Shown here: one piece after another, positions 1 through 7,727 of the stretch
Layout: each line of letters starts with the position of its first letter
Numbering within the stretch: the first letter of the stretch is position 1
Source of the DNA: CAYUUP01 sp964447925
GTDB lineage: Bacteria; Bacillota; Clostridia; Oscillospirales; Oscillospiraceae
Assembly (NCBI GenBank): GCA_964447925.1
Contig: CAYUUP010000026.1
Location: 1-17,020, forward strand
DNA: 17,020 nt
Reading direction: 5' to 3'
Program-made: the position numbers and the translations under genes
Notes under the pieces: generated by a model
The model's database searches: none
The model's input: the letters and a program-made list of their open reading frames with translations, nothing else
Told to the model about the DNA's origin: nothing

Positions 1-13
1 GAAGATAACACCA

Positions 14-48
14 GCGGGGTGGAGCCGGTACTCCACCCCGCGATTTTT
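14..48 (+). terminator. Rho-independent terminator of an upstream plus-strand gene
   Basis: An 11-bp perfect stem (GCGGGGTGGAG at 14-24 pairing with CTCCACCCCGC at 31-41) has a 6-base loop and is followed by G-A-TTTTT. The T-run lies on the plus-strand side, so this should end a plus-strand transcript whose gene lies to the left of the window. The minus-strand side has no comparable T-run, so it is less likely to stop the large minus-strand operon. Confidence 0.8.
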
Positions 49-100
49 CTGTCAGGGCCGCTTCGGTACAATAAACCATGCTTTTACCTTGTACACTACT

Positions 101-724
101 TCAAGTCCAAGGTGATAATCTCGATGTGTTCCCCCAACCATTCGGAATGGATTCATACATAGTCTCATCCATGGCGTCCAGGCACAGGCACCCTAGATGC
201 CCGCCGAAGCCGCAACTGCAGTCGATGTCGATGAAGCCTTTCTCGCAAAAAATGTCGTCCCTACGCTTCTCCCCCGCCACCTCCTACAAAAGCCGGGTGG
301 GCGTGTGTTCAAAAATCAAGAACTTGTCGGGCCAGTAGGCGCTCTCCGGGGTGGGTCTGCCAAAGAGGAAGTCTTCCAGTTCGTACTCTTCCAAGGGTTT
401 GCCCGGGGAAAAGTTGTCCAGTCCCGCGTGAGTGAGGACAAAGGAGCGGCCGCCCGTTTCCACCTCGGCGTAAAGCGCCATCTCCCGGAGGTAGCCCAGA
501 ATATCCCATCGCTCCGCTTGGTGCAGCGTCTTCAGGGCCTTCAGGGTAGGCCCGCCGCCGTTTTGGATCCACTGGTGAGCGTGGCAAGCTGCACATCGGT
601 CAGACTCTCGATGGAGGCGTCGGCGACCTCCTCCAATATACTTTGAATTTCCCTTGCGTTTTTCGGGCCTTGTTTCATACCAGTACTGATAATAGCTCCA
701 CATCAAATTCCTAAAATCAAACAC
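101..724 (-). pseudogene. Decayed metallophosphatase (Ser/Thr-phosphatase-like) gene
   Basis: The readable part contains WIQNGGGPTL, LTHAGLDNFSPG and FEHTPTRLL, which match the C-terminal half of the clostridial calcineurin-like phosphatases (LVHAGLD and GHTPT metal-site motifs). The gene is broken in several ways. The N-terminal part with the metal motifs D-x-H, GDxxDRG and GNH is absent. Around 560-650 the meaningful frame appears to shift: one frame reads ILEEVADASIESLTD, another resumes at HQWIQNGGG. After TPTRLL there is an in-frame TAG at 284-286. The same frame then continues as family-like sequence (GFIDIDCSCGFGGHLGCLCLD) until a TGA at 101-103. It sits 37 bp after the glycerate kinase stop, downstream of the operon. 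I see it as a pseudogene. Amber readthrough is a less likely alternative because of the other damage. Confidence 0.75.
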
Positions 725-761
725 CTCCGGCGATTCCTTTTCTAAAAGTCGCTCAACCCAA

Positions 762-2003
762 TTACCCTTCCGGTTTCAGCAATGCCACCGCCACATCGTT
801 GACATTGGTTCCAGTAGGCCCAGTAACCACCAGCCCACCTACTGCCTGAAGTGCGTGGTATGCATCATTTTCCCGAAGGGCAGCTGATACGTCCAGGCCT
901 GCGCTACATAGCGCAGTATCGGTATCGCCGTCTACATACCCCCCAGCGGCATCAGTAGGGCCGTCAGTGCCATCGCTGCCCACGGAAAACACCGCTGCGC
1001 CAGGTAGTCCAGCAATGCCGGGTGCTGCGGCCAAAGCTACCTCCTGATTCCGGCCTCCCAACCCCTTTCCCGTCAGGCGGACAACCGTCTCGCCACCGGC
1101 AATATAGGCCAACTGTCTCTGATCTGGCACATGGGTACGCAGGATATCCGCCAGAAAGCGCCCGGCCTCCCGAGCCTCGCAGTCCAGCCGGTCGGTGAGC
1201 AGAATGGGCTTATAACCCCGGGCTGCACACTCTTTTGCCGCTGCAACGCATAATTCCCGTACGCTGCCGGTGATGCGGGTGGTTACATTGTCCAACTCCT
1301 TAGGCGTCTCCTTGCCCAGCAGGACCTGAGCGGCGGGAGACAACGTCAATGCGTACTTTGCCGCGATTGCTTTGGCCTGTTCACAGGTAGAGCTGTCGGG
1401 ATAGGCTGGGCCGCTGGCGATCATGTCAAGGGGATCTCCCAGCACATCACTGAGGACAATGCTGAATACCTGAGCCGGGGCACAAGCTTGGGCAAACCGA
1501 CCGCCCTTTACCCCACTGAGCCGTTTGCGGATGATGTTCATTTCCACAATGTCTGCCCCGCAGGCCAGCAGCTGTTTTGTGACGCTCTGGAGCTCCACAC
1601 TGGGAATCAAGGGACGCTCAAGCAGGGCGCTACCGCCGCCAGAGAGCAAAAACAGCACTCTATCCTCCTTAGATAGGCCGTGGACGAGTGCAAGCACCTT
1701 GGCTGCAGCGGAAAAACTGTTCTCGTCGGGGACGGGGTGCCCTGCCTCATGGCATACGACGCAGGGGATTTCCCCCTTCACATGGCCATATTTTGTCACC
1801 ACGATACCGCCATCTACCCGGCCCAAGGCATCTACGGCAGCCTTTGCCATCTGCCAGGCCGCCTTGCCAACGGACACCAACAGGGTTTTGCCTGTCCCGG
1901 GATGAAAGTCGGACAGCGCCCGCCGGACGGCTTCGTCCGGAAGAACGGCTTTGATGCTGGCGGATATGATGTGATCCGCATCCTTACGAAGTGCTTGATT
2001 CAC
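762..2003 (-). CDS. Glycerate 2-kinase (MOFRL/DUF4147 family)
   Basis: This predicted cytosolic kinase of about 413 residues phosphorylates D-glycerate with ATP to 2-phosphoglycerate. Family marks are the N-terminal DUF4147 region with LLVSVGKAAWQMAKAA, the glycine-rich LLSGGGSALL, NIIRKRLSGVKGGRFA and ASGPAYPDSST. The C-terminal MOFRL part has AGGETVVRLTGKGLGGRNQE and SVGSDGTDGPTDAAGG. I chose the GTG at 2003 (VNQALRKDADH), which has GGAGGG six bases upstream. A longer frame from 2093 would overlap the previous gene and adds residues unlike the family. It is the last intact gene of the operon. It fits an outlet for glycerate made by the 2-hydroxyacid dehydrogenase of the same operon. The family assignment is secure; the physiological source of glycerate is inferred. 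Confidence 0.93.
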   Translation of the reverse strand: MNQALRKDADHIISASIKAVLPDEAVRRALSDFHPGTGKTLLVSVGKAAWQMAKAAVDALGRVDGGIVVTKYGHVKGEIPCVVCHEAGHPVPDENSFSAAAKVLALVHGLSKEDRVLFLLSGGGSALLERPLIPSVELQSVTKQLLACGADIVEMNIIRKRLSGVKGGRFAQACAPAQVFSIVLSDVLGDPLDMIASGPAYPDSSTCEQAKAIAAKYALTLSPAAQVLLGKETPKELDNVTTRITGSVRELCVAAAKECAARGYKPILLTDRLDCEAREAGRFLADILRTHVPDQRQLAYIAGGETVVRLTGKGLGGRNQEVALAAAPGIAGLPGAAVFSVGSDGTDGPTDAAGGYVDGDTDTALCSAGLDVSAALRENDAYHALQAVGGLVVTGPTGTNVNDVAVALLKPEG

Positions 2004-2024
2004 AGCGAACCCTCCAAATTCCAA

Positions 2025-2053
2025 GGGCGCCCCCGGTCTAACCGGGGGCGCCC
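2025..2053 (-). other. Intercistronic GC-rich hairpin between hydrolase and glycerate kinase genes
   Basis: GGGCGCCCCCGGT (2025-2037) pairs perfectly with ACCGGGGGCGCCC (2041-2053) across a 3-base loop. It fills most of the 53-bp gap between the hydrolase stop and the kinase GTG, just ahead of the kinase ribosome site. No T-run follows on either strand, so it is not a standard terminator. An mRNA-stabilising or partial-attenuation role is possible but inferred. Confidence 0.7.
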
Positions 2054-2056
2054 ACT

Positions 2057-3796
2057 TTATGTGTTGCGCTCGGCGCAGGGCACAATGAGGCATGAGTCAT
2101 ACTGCCCACCTCCATGGATTATGTGGATACCCTGGTTCAGACTGTCCACCACCACCATATTAGGCGGACGGTCCTCCGTGAAATCGCTGCCACCTACTGT
2201 CAACTCCAGGATCTCGCCCGCATGGAACACCATGCCCGTTGGCCAAATCTGGATATCCACCGGCACAATTTCTCCAGGGGACAGAGGCAGCCGCCTAGCA
2301 TGGGTGTGAACAGGACACAGTTCGCTGGACCGCTCCAAATCCAGCTCCCGGTGAGATACCCGGAGCCTTCCGTCTGGACCCTTGTAATAACCCAGCCCCA
2401 CGTCGGAGCGCAACGGATTCCCGTCCCGATCCAGCTTGGCGTAGCGGACAAACAGATCCATATCGTCGCCCCCCTCCGCCTGCACCCAGAGGCGGAGCCG
2501 GGACGGGCCGATAATCTCCATCTCCCGTTCGATGGAAATGCGGAACGTGATTCGCTCCCCGGCGCCCCCGTCATAGCAGACGCTGGACGCCTCCTGCACC
2601 GGCTGGAAACGCAGGGCCATGCCAACAGGGTCCAGATAGAACCGGGTAGGCTTCATCCGGACAGGGGGATAGGACTGCTCGGGCTGGTCATCGATGTTGA
2701 CGCCCCCAGGGTCTAACAGTCCCACGCGCACGCGAGGCGTTTTCTCCCATCCGTTGTCTATCCCCTTCAAGTAGTGGTCAAAGAACTGCTTCAGCTCACT
2801 CATGTAGTGATCCGTGTACAGATCCAGCCACTCGGTGGTGTTGTGGGAGCGATACCACTTCTCGGTGGAAGCCAAACGGTTAAAGCAGTCCGGCGCGCCC
2901 CGGGTGTGGAAGGGGGAGGTATAGCTGCCAACCACAAAGGCGGGGATGTGGATGTCTTCGGGCCGCAGAGCCTTTTGTGCCCAGTAATCATCGTACAAGG
3001 GGTGAAGCCGGGAGTTGGCCCCCAAGTCATCCATATAGTTTTGACCATGGGTACGGTAGGACAGAGAGAAGGACTGCTCCTTTAGGGGGATGCCGCCCCG
3101 AACATATTCGTCCCGATATGGGTCTCCCTCGCTTTCAAAGGGGGCGATGCAGGTTAGGTGGGGCGGTTGCATAGCTGCATAAGAGAACTGTACCATGGCC
3201 AGCCAAGAACTTCCTGCCATGGCCACTTTCCCAGTGCACCAATCCATAGCGGCCACAGCCTCGATAATGTCGCAACCATTGCGTCGGTCCTCATCGTCAA
3301 AAAAAAGCATATTCCCTTCTGATGCGCACACGCCGGTGGGGTCCACATTGACCACCGCATAGCCGTAGGGTACCCACTCGGCGGGGTCCAGCCCCTCCCA
3401 TGCCTGGAGGCCGGACACGGGGCGGTTCCAGTGCATAGGTCTGCCCTCGTTGGTACGGATATTGTCGCTCTTGTTGTTGGTATCCCGCTTGCCGCCATAA
3501 CCGATGCACAAGATGGCAGGCACCTTCTCCGGGCCCATGGGTCGATAGACGTCGGCATATACCGTATACCCTTTCTCACCAACCCGAATGGACACGTCAC
3601 TGTCGCAAATCATATCCTGCATTAAAGCGCGTCGACCCTCCGCCAGCCGGAAGCCCTTGCGGAGAACCAGCCGGGTTTGGATCAAGCCGGAGTAATTACA
3701 GTCCGGTGCGTCAAGGGGGACCATGCGGCGCAGTACCATGCCGTTTTCCACGATGGTGTCTTGCTTGATTTGGTTGTAAATGTCCTGCATTTCCAT
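2057..3796 (-). CDS. CocE/NonD-type alpha/beta hydrolase (peptidase S15-like)
   Basis: This large serine hydrolase of about 579 residues belongs to the X-Pro dipeptidyl-peptidase / cocaine esterase group, which cleaves esters or amides of acyl compounds. The N-terminal half has GYTVYADVYRP and PAILCIGYGG strands and VNVDPTGVCASEG. The nucleophile-elbow sequence AMAGSSWLAM is near residue 195, with the second Ser as likely nucleophile. The C-terminal third has the jelly-roll PepX_C signature (LRLWVQAEGGDDMDLFVRYAKLD and VDIQIWPTG). No signal peptide is visible, so it is probably cytosolic. The ATG at 3796 lies 10 bases after AGGAGA. A TTG at 3802, directly after the previous stop, is the alternative start. 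In this operon it may release an acyl group from an imported substrate, but that role is inferred from context. Confidence 0.85.
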   Translation of the reverse strand: MEMQDIYNQIKQDTIVENGMVLRRMVPLDAPDCNYSGLIQTRLVLRKGFRLAEGRRALMQDMICDSDVSIRVGEKGYTVYADVYRPMGPEKVPAILCIGYGGKRDTNNKSDNIRTNEGRPMHWNRPVSGLQAWEGLDPAEWVPYGYAVVNVDPTGVCASEGNMLFFDDEDRRNGCDIIEAVAAMDWCTGKVAMAGSSWLAMVQFSYAAMQPPHLTCIAPFESEGDPYRDEYVRGGIPLKEQSFSLSYRTHGQNYMDDLGANSRLHPLYDDYWAQKALRPEDIHIPAFVVGSYTSPFHTRGAPDCFNRLASTEKWYRSHNTTEWLDLYTDHYMSELKQFFDHYLKGIDNGWEKTPRVRVGLLDPGGVNIDDQPEQSYPPVRMKPTRFYLDPVGMALRFQPVQEASSVCYDGGAGERITFRISIEREMEIIGPSRLRLWVQAEGGDDMDLFVRYAKLDRDGNPLRSDVGLGYYKGPDGRLRVSHRELDLERSSELCPVHTHARRLPLSPGEIVPVDIQIWPTGMVFHAGEILELTVGGSDFTEDRPPNMVVVDSLNQGIHIIHGGGQYDSCLIVPCAERNT

Positions 3797-3802
3797 AAAC
3801 AA

Positions 3803-4696
3803 TCACTCTCCTGCTGGTGGAGCGGCAATGCAGTAAAGCCGCCGCTTGATGCCGTTCTCGTCGGCGCTCAGAGGGTGGAGCAACTCCACCTCCAGGTCCG
3901 GCTCCAGGCAACACATAGGACGCACGCCAACCACATCATTGTTGGCGTAGGTGTAACTTACCGCCCCATAGGCACTCACACAACGGGTCAGAAAGCCGTA
4001 GCGCAGGCTCGGGGTGCGCAGCCAGTACCACCAGCCAAACCTGGGGTCATAGATCTGAGGCGCATCCAAGGGTGCGCCCTCATGGGCAGGGTTCCAGGAC
4101 CGACCGCATCGCTCCAACTCCTGCCGGACAGGACGGATACGGTGGACCTGCCCGGGATCATAGCACAGAGGCAGAGGACGGCCCTCTGCAAAACCGGATT
4201 CGTCTCCTTTGGCGATTTCCGTCCGGCTAGGCAGGAATAGCTTGGCCGTCATCTCAGTCAGCCTACCCTCATCCTTTCCCGTGCGCTCCAACACCTTGAT
4301 GGTGGTGTCCAAAAGGGCAGAGCAGAACATGGGAGAAAATCGGCCCAGAAAACCGGGGCGGCCCAGATTGGGCTGCTCCCCATACCGGAGGTACTCCGGG
4401 GCAGGGGGGCTGTCATAGGGGTGGGCAGGAGAATACCAGTCCTCCTGCGGGGAATTGAGCCACTGGTGGAGGGTGCTGCGGGGATAGTCATTCCTGCCGA
4501 ACCTGGCCCAACCGTCCCATGTTGGGTTGCCGGGGGCGTGCGGTTCCGCCCCGTCCAGGCAGGCCACGGTGACGATCTGCTCAGACAGCATCGTCATGCC
4601 GGGATAGCCGCCGTCCCGGTGGTCGGACACAGTAAAAATCATCTCCGACTGAGGCTCCTGCACTCTGGAACCGATGGGAAGTTCCCCAAGACGCAC
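3803..4696 (-). CDS. DUF6273-like domain protein
   Basis: This protein of about 297 residues has the pattern of the DUF6273 family, which is widespread in Clostridia and has no assigned biochemical role. Marks are the N-terminal LGELPIGSRV, FTVSDHRDGGYPGMTMLSEQIV, the central RFGRNDYPRSTLHQWLNS, LFLPSRTEIA and the C-terminal WYWLRTPSLR followed by VVGVRPMCCLEP. No signal peptide or membrane segment is seen. The GTG at 4696 was chosen because AAAGGAGGG lies 9 bases upstream. The stop of the preceding small gene (TAG at 4699-4701) falls between that ribosome site and the GTG, which fits coupled translation. Its stop TGA abuts the hydrolase start region. Position among transport and hydrolase genes suggests co-expression, but I cannot name a function. 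Confidence 0.8.
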   Translation of the reverse strand: MRLGELPIGSRVQEPQSEMIFTVSDHRDGGYPGMTMLSEQIVTVACLDGAEPHAPGNPTWDGWARFGRNDYPRSTLHQWLNSPQEDWYSPAHPYDSPPAPEYLRYGEQPNLGRPGFLGRFSPMFCSALLDTTIKVLERTGKDEGRLTEMTAKLFLPSRTEIAKGDESGFAEGRPLPLCYDPGQVHRIRPVRQELERCGRSWNPAHEGAPLDAPQIYDPRFGWWYWLRTPSLRYGFLTRCVSAYGAVSYTYANNDVVGVRPMCCLEPDLEVELLHPLSADENGIKRRLYCIAAPPAGE

Positions 4697-4698
4697 GG

Positions 4699-4860
4699 CT
4701 ACGTTCCCTCCTTTTTCCGCAGGCGCTGGCAAGCTGTACCATGACCGGGGCGGCCATCCTGGGCCAGCAACTCATCCACATCCCGGTGGTGACGTATGCA
4801 CATGGCGCAGAAGCCGTGGTGAGGGCAGGTCCGGGTCTGGCAGGGGCAGTCCGGGTTCAT
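4699..4860 (-). CDS. Small Cys-rich protein, possible metal-binding knuckle
   Basis: The 53-residue product begins MNPDCPCQTRTCPHHG and continues with FCAMCIRHH and a late TACQRLRKK. The CPC-x4-C-P-x-H-G-x-C-x2-C-x3-H spacing and terminal TAC(E/Q)RLK-like motif recall short clostridial proteins annotated only as domains of unknown function. The cysteines could bind zinc or an iron-sulfur cluster, but that is inference. The ATG at 4860 has GGAGG eight bases upstream. A longer version from TTG at 4941, just after the permease stop, would add 27 residues and cannot be excluded. The stop TAG lies inside the ribosome-site/start interval of the next gene, so the two are probably co-translated. Confidence 0.65.
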   Translation of the reverse strand: MNPDCPCQTRTCPHHGFCAMCIRHHRDVDELLAQDGRPGHGTACQRLRKKEGT

Positions 4861-4950
4861 TACGGTGTCCTCCGGCACGATGCTGTATGCTTCCTCTAGC
4901 CCGGGGCAGCCGGGGACTGGCCTGAAATATTCCAACTGCAAGGTGCCACC

Positions 4951-5937
4951 TCAATCCCGGCGGGCCTTGCGGAAGATGTCCAAGGCCACAGCAATGACAA
5001 TAACAATGCCCTGTGCAATGTTTTGCCAGAAGGCGTTCACGTTGATCATGTCCATGCCGTTCACCATGGTGGCCATCACCAAACAGCCGCAGATGGCACC
5101 GAACACAGTCCCCTCGCCGCCAGCCATGGATGCGCCACCGATGACTACGCCGGCAATGGCATTCAGCTCGTAACCGGAGCCGGTGTTGGCCTGACCAGAC
5201 TGGATGCGGGCAGTAAGCACCAGCCCCGCCACCGCTGCACAGCAACCACAGTAAATGTACGAGATAAACTTGGTGCGGGAGACGTTGATGCCGGACACCC
5301 TGGCGGCGTTGCGGTTGCCACCACAGGCCGCCATATTCCGACCGAAGGTAGTCCGGTTGATGATATACCAAGTAATTAGGCAGATTAGGGCAGCAATCCA
5401 GATGGGGTTATAGATGCCCAGGATTTTCCCGGTACCGAAGATGGTAAAGGACTCGGTCAACCCGTTCACCGGGAAGCCGCCGCAGATAAGGGTAGTGGTG
5501 CCGGAGACGATGAGCTTGGTCCCCATGGATGAGATAAAGGGCTGAAGGCCAACATAACCCACCATAAAGCCGTTGAACATACCTACCAGGGCTCCCACCG
5601 CAATAGCGGCCAGAAAGCAGACGGCGATGGGTTGTCCCGAAACATTGAGGATGGCGGCGACCATGCCGGCCAGACCCATGGTGGCGCCGGTGGACATATC
5701 CATGCCGCCGGACATCATGACCGCCAGCACGCCGGAACCAACGATGATATAGGGGGAGGCGTAGCGGAGCAGGTTCATCAGGTTGCGCGCGGAGAAAAAG
5801 GTCCGGTTCACCGTACCCAGGATGATAAACATGACGATCAGGATTAGCAGCGCACCAACCTTATCGTTGGTGAGGAATTTAAGGACGTATTTTTTGGAAA
5901 GCTGTTTCACATTCAATGCGTTGGCAGGCTTGTCCAT
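4951..5937 (-). CDS. Sugar ABC transporter permease (RbsC/BPD_transp_2 type)
   Basis: This integral membrane protein of about 328 residues forms the channel of a ribose-type carbohydrate ABC importer. Hydrophobic segments start at GALLILIVMFIILGTV and continue to the C-terminus. Family marks are LMNLLRYASPYIIVGSG, MSGGMDMSTGATMGL, the cytoplasmic coupling region GGNRNAARVSGINV, and YELNAIAGVVIGGASMAGGEG. The ATG at 5937 was chosen because AAAGGAGG lies 9 bases upstream. The ATPase stop TAG (5939-5941) lies within that interval, which indicates coupled translation. A longer frame to 6003 would run deep into the ATPase gene and is rejected. Only one permease gene is present, as expected for a homodimer. 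Confidence 0.95.
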   Translation of the reverse strand: MDKPANALNVKQLSKKYVLKFLTNDKVGALLILIVMFIILGTVNRTFFSARNLMNLLRYASPYIIVGSGVLAVMMSGGMDMSTGATMGLAGMVAAILNVSGQPIAVCFLAAIAVGALVGMFNGFMVGYVGLQPFISSMGTKLIVSGTTTLICGGFPVNGLTESFTIFGTGKILGIYNPIWIAALICLITWYIINRTTFGRNMAACGGNRNAARVSGINVSRTKFISYIYCGCCAAVAGLVLTARIQSGQANTGSGYELNAIAGVVIGGASMAGGEGTVFGAICGCLVMATMVNGMDMINVNAFWQNIAQGIVIVIAVALDIFRKARRD

Positions 5938-5938
5938 C

Positions 5939-7459
5939 CTACACAACCTCCTTTCCACTGGGTATGCCGGATGCGAGCCGCATGATCTCCTCCTGGTTGG
6001 CATCTTTCCGATTCAGGATGCCGACAATTTTCCCTTCGTGCATGACGACGATGCGGTCGCTCATACCTAATATCTCGGGCAACTCCGAGGACACCATGAT
6101 AATACTGCGGCCGGATTTGACGAGCTGGGTCATTTCCCTATAGATTTCGTGCTTAGAGCCTACGTCTATGCCGCGGGTAGGCTCGTCCAGAATGATGATG
6201 TCCGGGTCGGGCAACAGCCAACGGGCCAGCAGGACCTTTTGCTGGTTGCCACCGGACAGCTCGCCCATTTTCTGTCGCAGACCCACAGTCTTCACGCCGA
6301 ATTTCTGGATCTGCTCCCGGCAGACCGCTCGGCACTGCCGATGCTTGATGCCCAGAAAATTGGCAAACCGCTTGAAGGAAAGGACCATGGTATTCAGGTA
6401 GATATCGGCGCCCAGAATACATCCGGTGTTCCTCCGGTCCTCGGTGAGCAGGGCCATACCATGTCTAATGGCATCCTGGGACGTGTGGATTTGCACGGGT
6501 TCCCCATTGATGGAAACGGTTCCATCGGTGATGGGACGGCAACCGAACAGGGTCTCCATGGTTTCTGTCCGCCCCGCGCCGACTAGTCCAGCAAAGCCCA
6601 GGATCTCACCCTTTCGAAGGGTGAAGCTGACATCCTTTACCTTGTCCCGGCTCCAAAGATGGGACACGTCCAATACGGTGTCCCCGATAGGGACCTCCTC
6701 CTTGGGGTAGATATCGGTCAGAGTGCGACCCACCATTTGGCTGATGATTTGGTCATAGCTCATGTCTTCCACCCGGCCGGTGGATACAAATTTGCCGTCC
6801 CGCATGATAGTGATGTCGTCGCAGATGTCAAAAATCTCGTCCATCTTATGGGAAATGTAGATGAAGGAGATGCCACTGGCCTTCAGATCCCGGATAATGG
6901 TGAACAGCTTCTGGCACTCCACCTCGGTGAGAGAAGAGGTTGGCTCATCCATGACGATTAGCTTAGAGTTGTGAGATAAAGCTTTGGCAATTTCCACCAG
7001 CTGCTTTTGCGCCATGCTCAAGTGCTTGACCAGCGAATTCGGCTTGATGTTTGTAATCCCAAGCCGGTCCAACACGGACTGCACCTCGGCGTTCATCTTT
7101 TTCCGGTCAATGAGAAGGCCACCCCGGATTTTCTGGGGAATGCTGCCGCAGCAGACATTTTCCGCTACAGTGACCGTGTCAATGGGATTCAACTCCTGAT
7201 AGATCATGGAAATGCCGGACTTCAGCACACTGTTGATGTTGGCGTTGTCCAACTTGCTGCCGTCAAAGATAATCTCTCCTTCGTCCATCCGGTAGACCCC
7301 TACCAAAATCTTCATGAGGGTGGACTTTCCTGCGCCGTTTTCGCCCACCAAGGCGTGGACAGTGCCCCGGCGCACTGACAGGGACATATCGTCCAGGGCA
7401 ACCACTCCGGGAAAGCGCTTGGTCACATGGGATAGTTGAAGAATCATGTCATACTCCAT
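5939..7459 (-). CDS. Sugar ABC transporter ATP-binding protein (RbsA/MglA type, two ABC domains)
   Basis: This ATPase of 506 residues energises carbohydrate import. The first ABC domain has Walker A GENGAGKS (39-46), signature LSMAQKQ (about 147-153), Walker B LIVMDEPTSS, and a switch His in FIYISHKMDE. The second domain has a degenerate P-loop (GLVGAGRTETME, no Lys), a full signature LSGGNQQK and IIILDEPTRGIDVG. This asymmetry is normal for the CUT2 family. The ATG at 7459 follows AAAGGGTGA at 7 bases; an internal ATG at 7447 with GGAG six bases upstream is an alternative. It is separated from the binding-protein gene by 268 bp that hold a repeat element, which is unusual for a transporter operon. 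Confidence 0.95.
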   Translation of the reverse strand: MEYDMILQLSHVTKRFPGVVALDDMSLSVRRGTVHALVGENGAGKSTLMKILVGVYRMDEGEIIFDGSKLDNANINSVLKSGISMIYQELNPIDTVTVAENVCCGSIPQKIRGGLLIDRKKMNAEVQSVLDRLGITNIKPNSLVKHLSMAQKQLVEIAKALSHNSKLIVMDEPTSSLTEVECQKLFTIIRDLKASGISFIYISHKMDEIFDICDDITIMRDGKFVSTGRVEDMSYDQIISQMVGRTLTDIYPKEEVPIGDTVLDVSHLWSRDKVKDVSFTLRKGEILGFAGLVGAGRTETMETLFGCRPITDGTVSINGEPVQIHTSQDAIRHGMALLTEDRRNTGCILGADIYLNTMVLSFKRFANFLGIKHRQCRAVCREQIQKFGVKTVGLRQKMGELSGGNQQKVLLARWLLPDPDIIILDEPTRGIDVGSKHEIYREMTQLVKSGRSIIMVSSELPEILGMSDRIVVMHEGKIVGILNRKDANQEEIMRLASGIPSGKEVV

Positions 7460-7553
7460 ACCAGAGTCACCCTTTGCACATTTGATGCTGTCCTACGCCG
7501 GGACAAAGCAGAAAATCTGCCCCACGATCCCGGTTCAGGTGGTGTGTTGTCCG

Positions 7554-7720
7554 TTAAGGCAACGCCGCATAATTCGGCAAGAGCGATTTGTGAGAAATTT
7601 TGCGGCAGGAAAAGGCGCAAAAGCGCAGGAATACTCGGTGTATTTCAAGCTTTTGCAACGCATTTATGCCGCAAAATTTCCGCAAAGCGCCGCAGACGCA
7701 ATTGTGCGGCGTTGCCTTAA
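7554..7720. repeat. 167-bp MITE-like hairpin repeat, full copy
   Basis: The ends are perfect 16-bp inverted repeats: TTAAGGCAACGCCGCA at 7554-7569 and its complement at 7705-7720. A second perfect pair lies inside (GAAATTTTGCGGCA and TGCCGCAAAATTTC), and a third in the middle (GCAAAAGC/GCTTTTGC). The whole element can therefore fold as one long imperfect hairpin with 54-base arms. It begins 7 bp after the binding-protein stop and contains no plausible gene. A shortened relative lies at 15624-15685. Transposition by a transposase in trans (MITE) is inferred; the TTAA at both ends could be part of the element or of the target. In the transcript it may act as a processing or attenuation hairpin. 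Confidence 0.85.
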
Positions 7721-7727
7721 GCCAGGA

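Noticed and set aside
2025..2053. GC-rich hairpin as an operon terminator
   Set aside because: No T-run follows, and the kinase ribosome site and GTG come immediately after, so a full stop here would silence the last gene.
1525..2309. Plus-strand open frames of 126 and 209 codons opposite the glycerate kinase and hydrolase genes
   Set aside because: They are antisense to well-supported genes, lack ribosome sites and show no family features; GC-rich coding DNA often opens such frames.
4772..5371. Minus-strand 199-codon frame overlapping the permease gene
   Set aside because: It is an alternative frame of the permease, rich in Arg, His and Gly, with no recognisable protein pattern.
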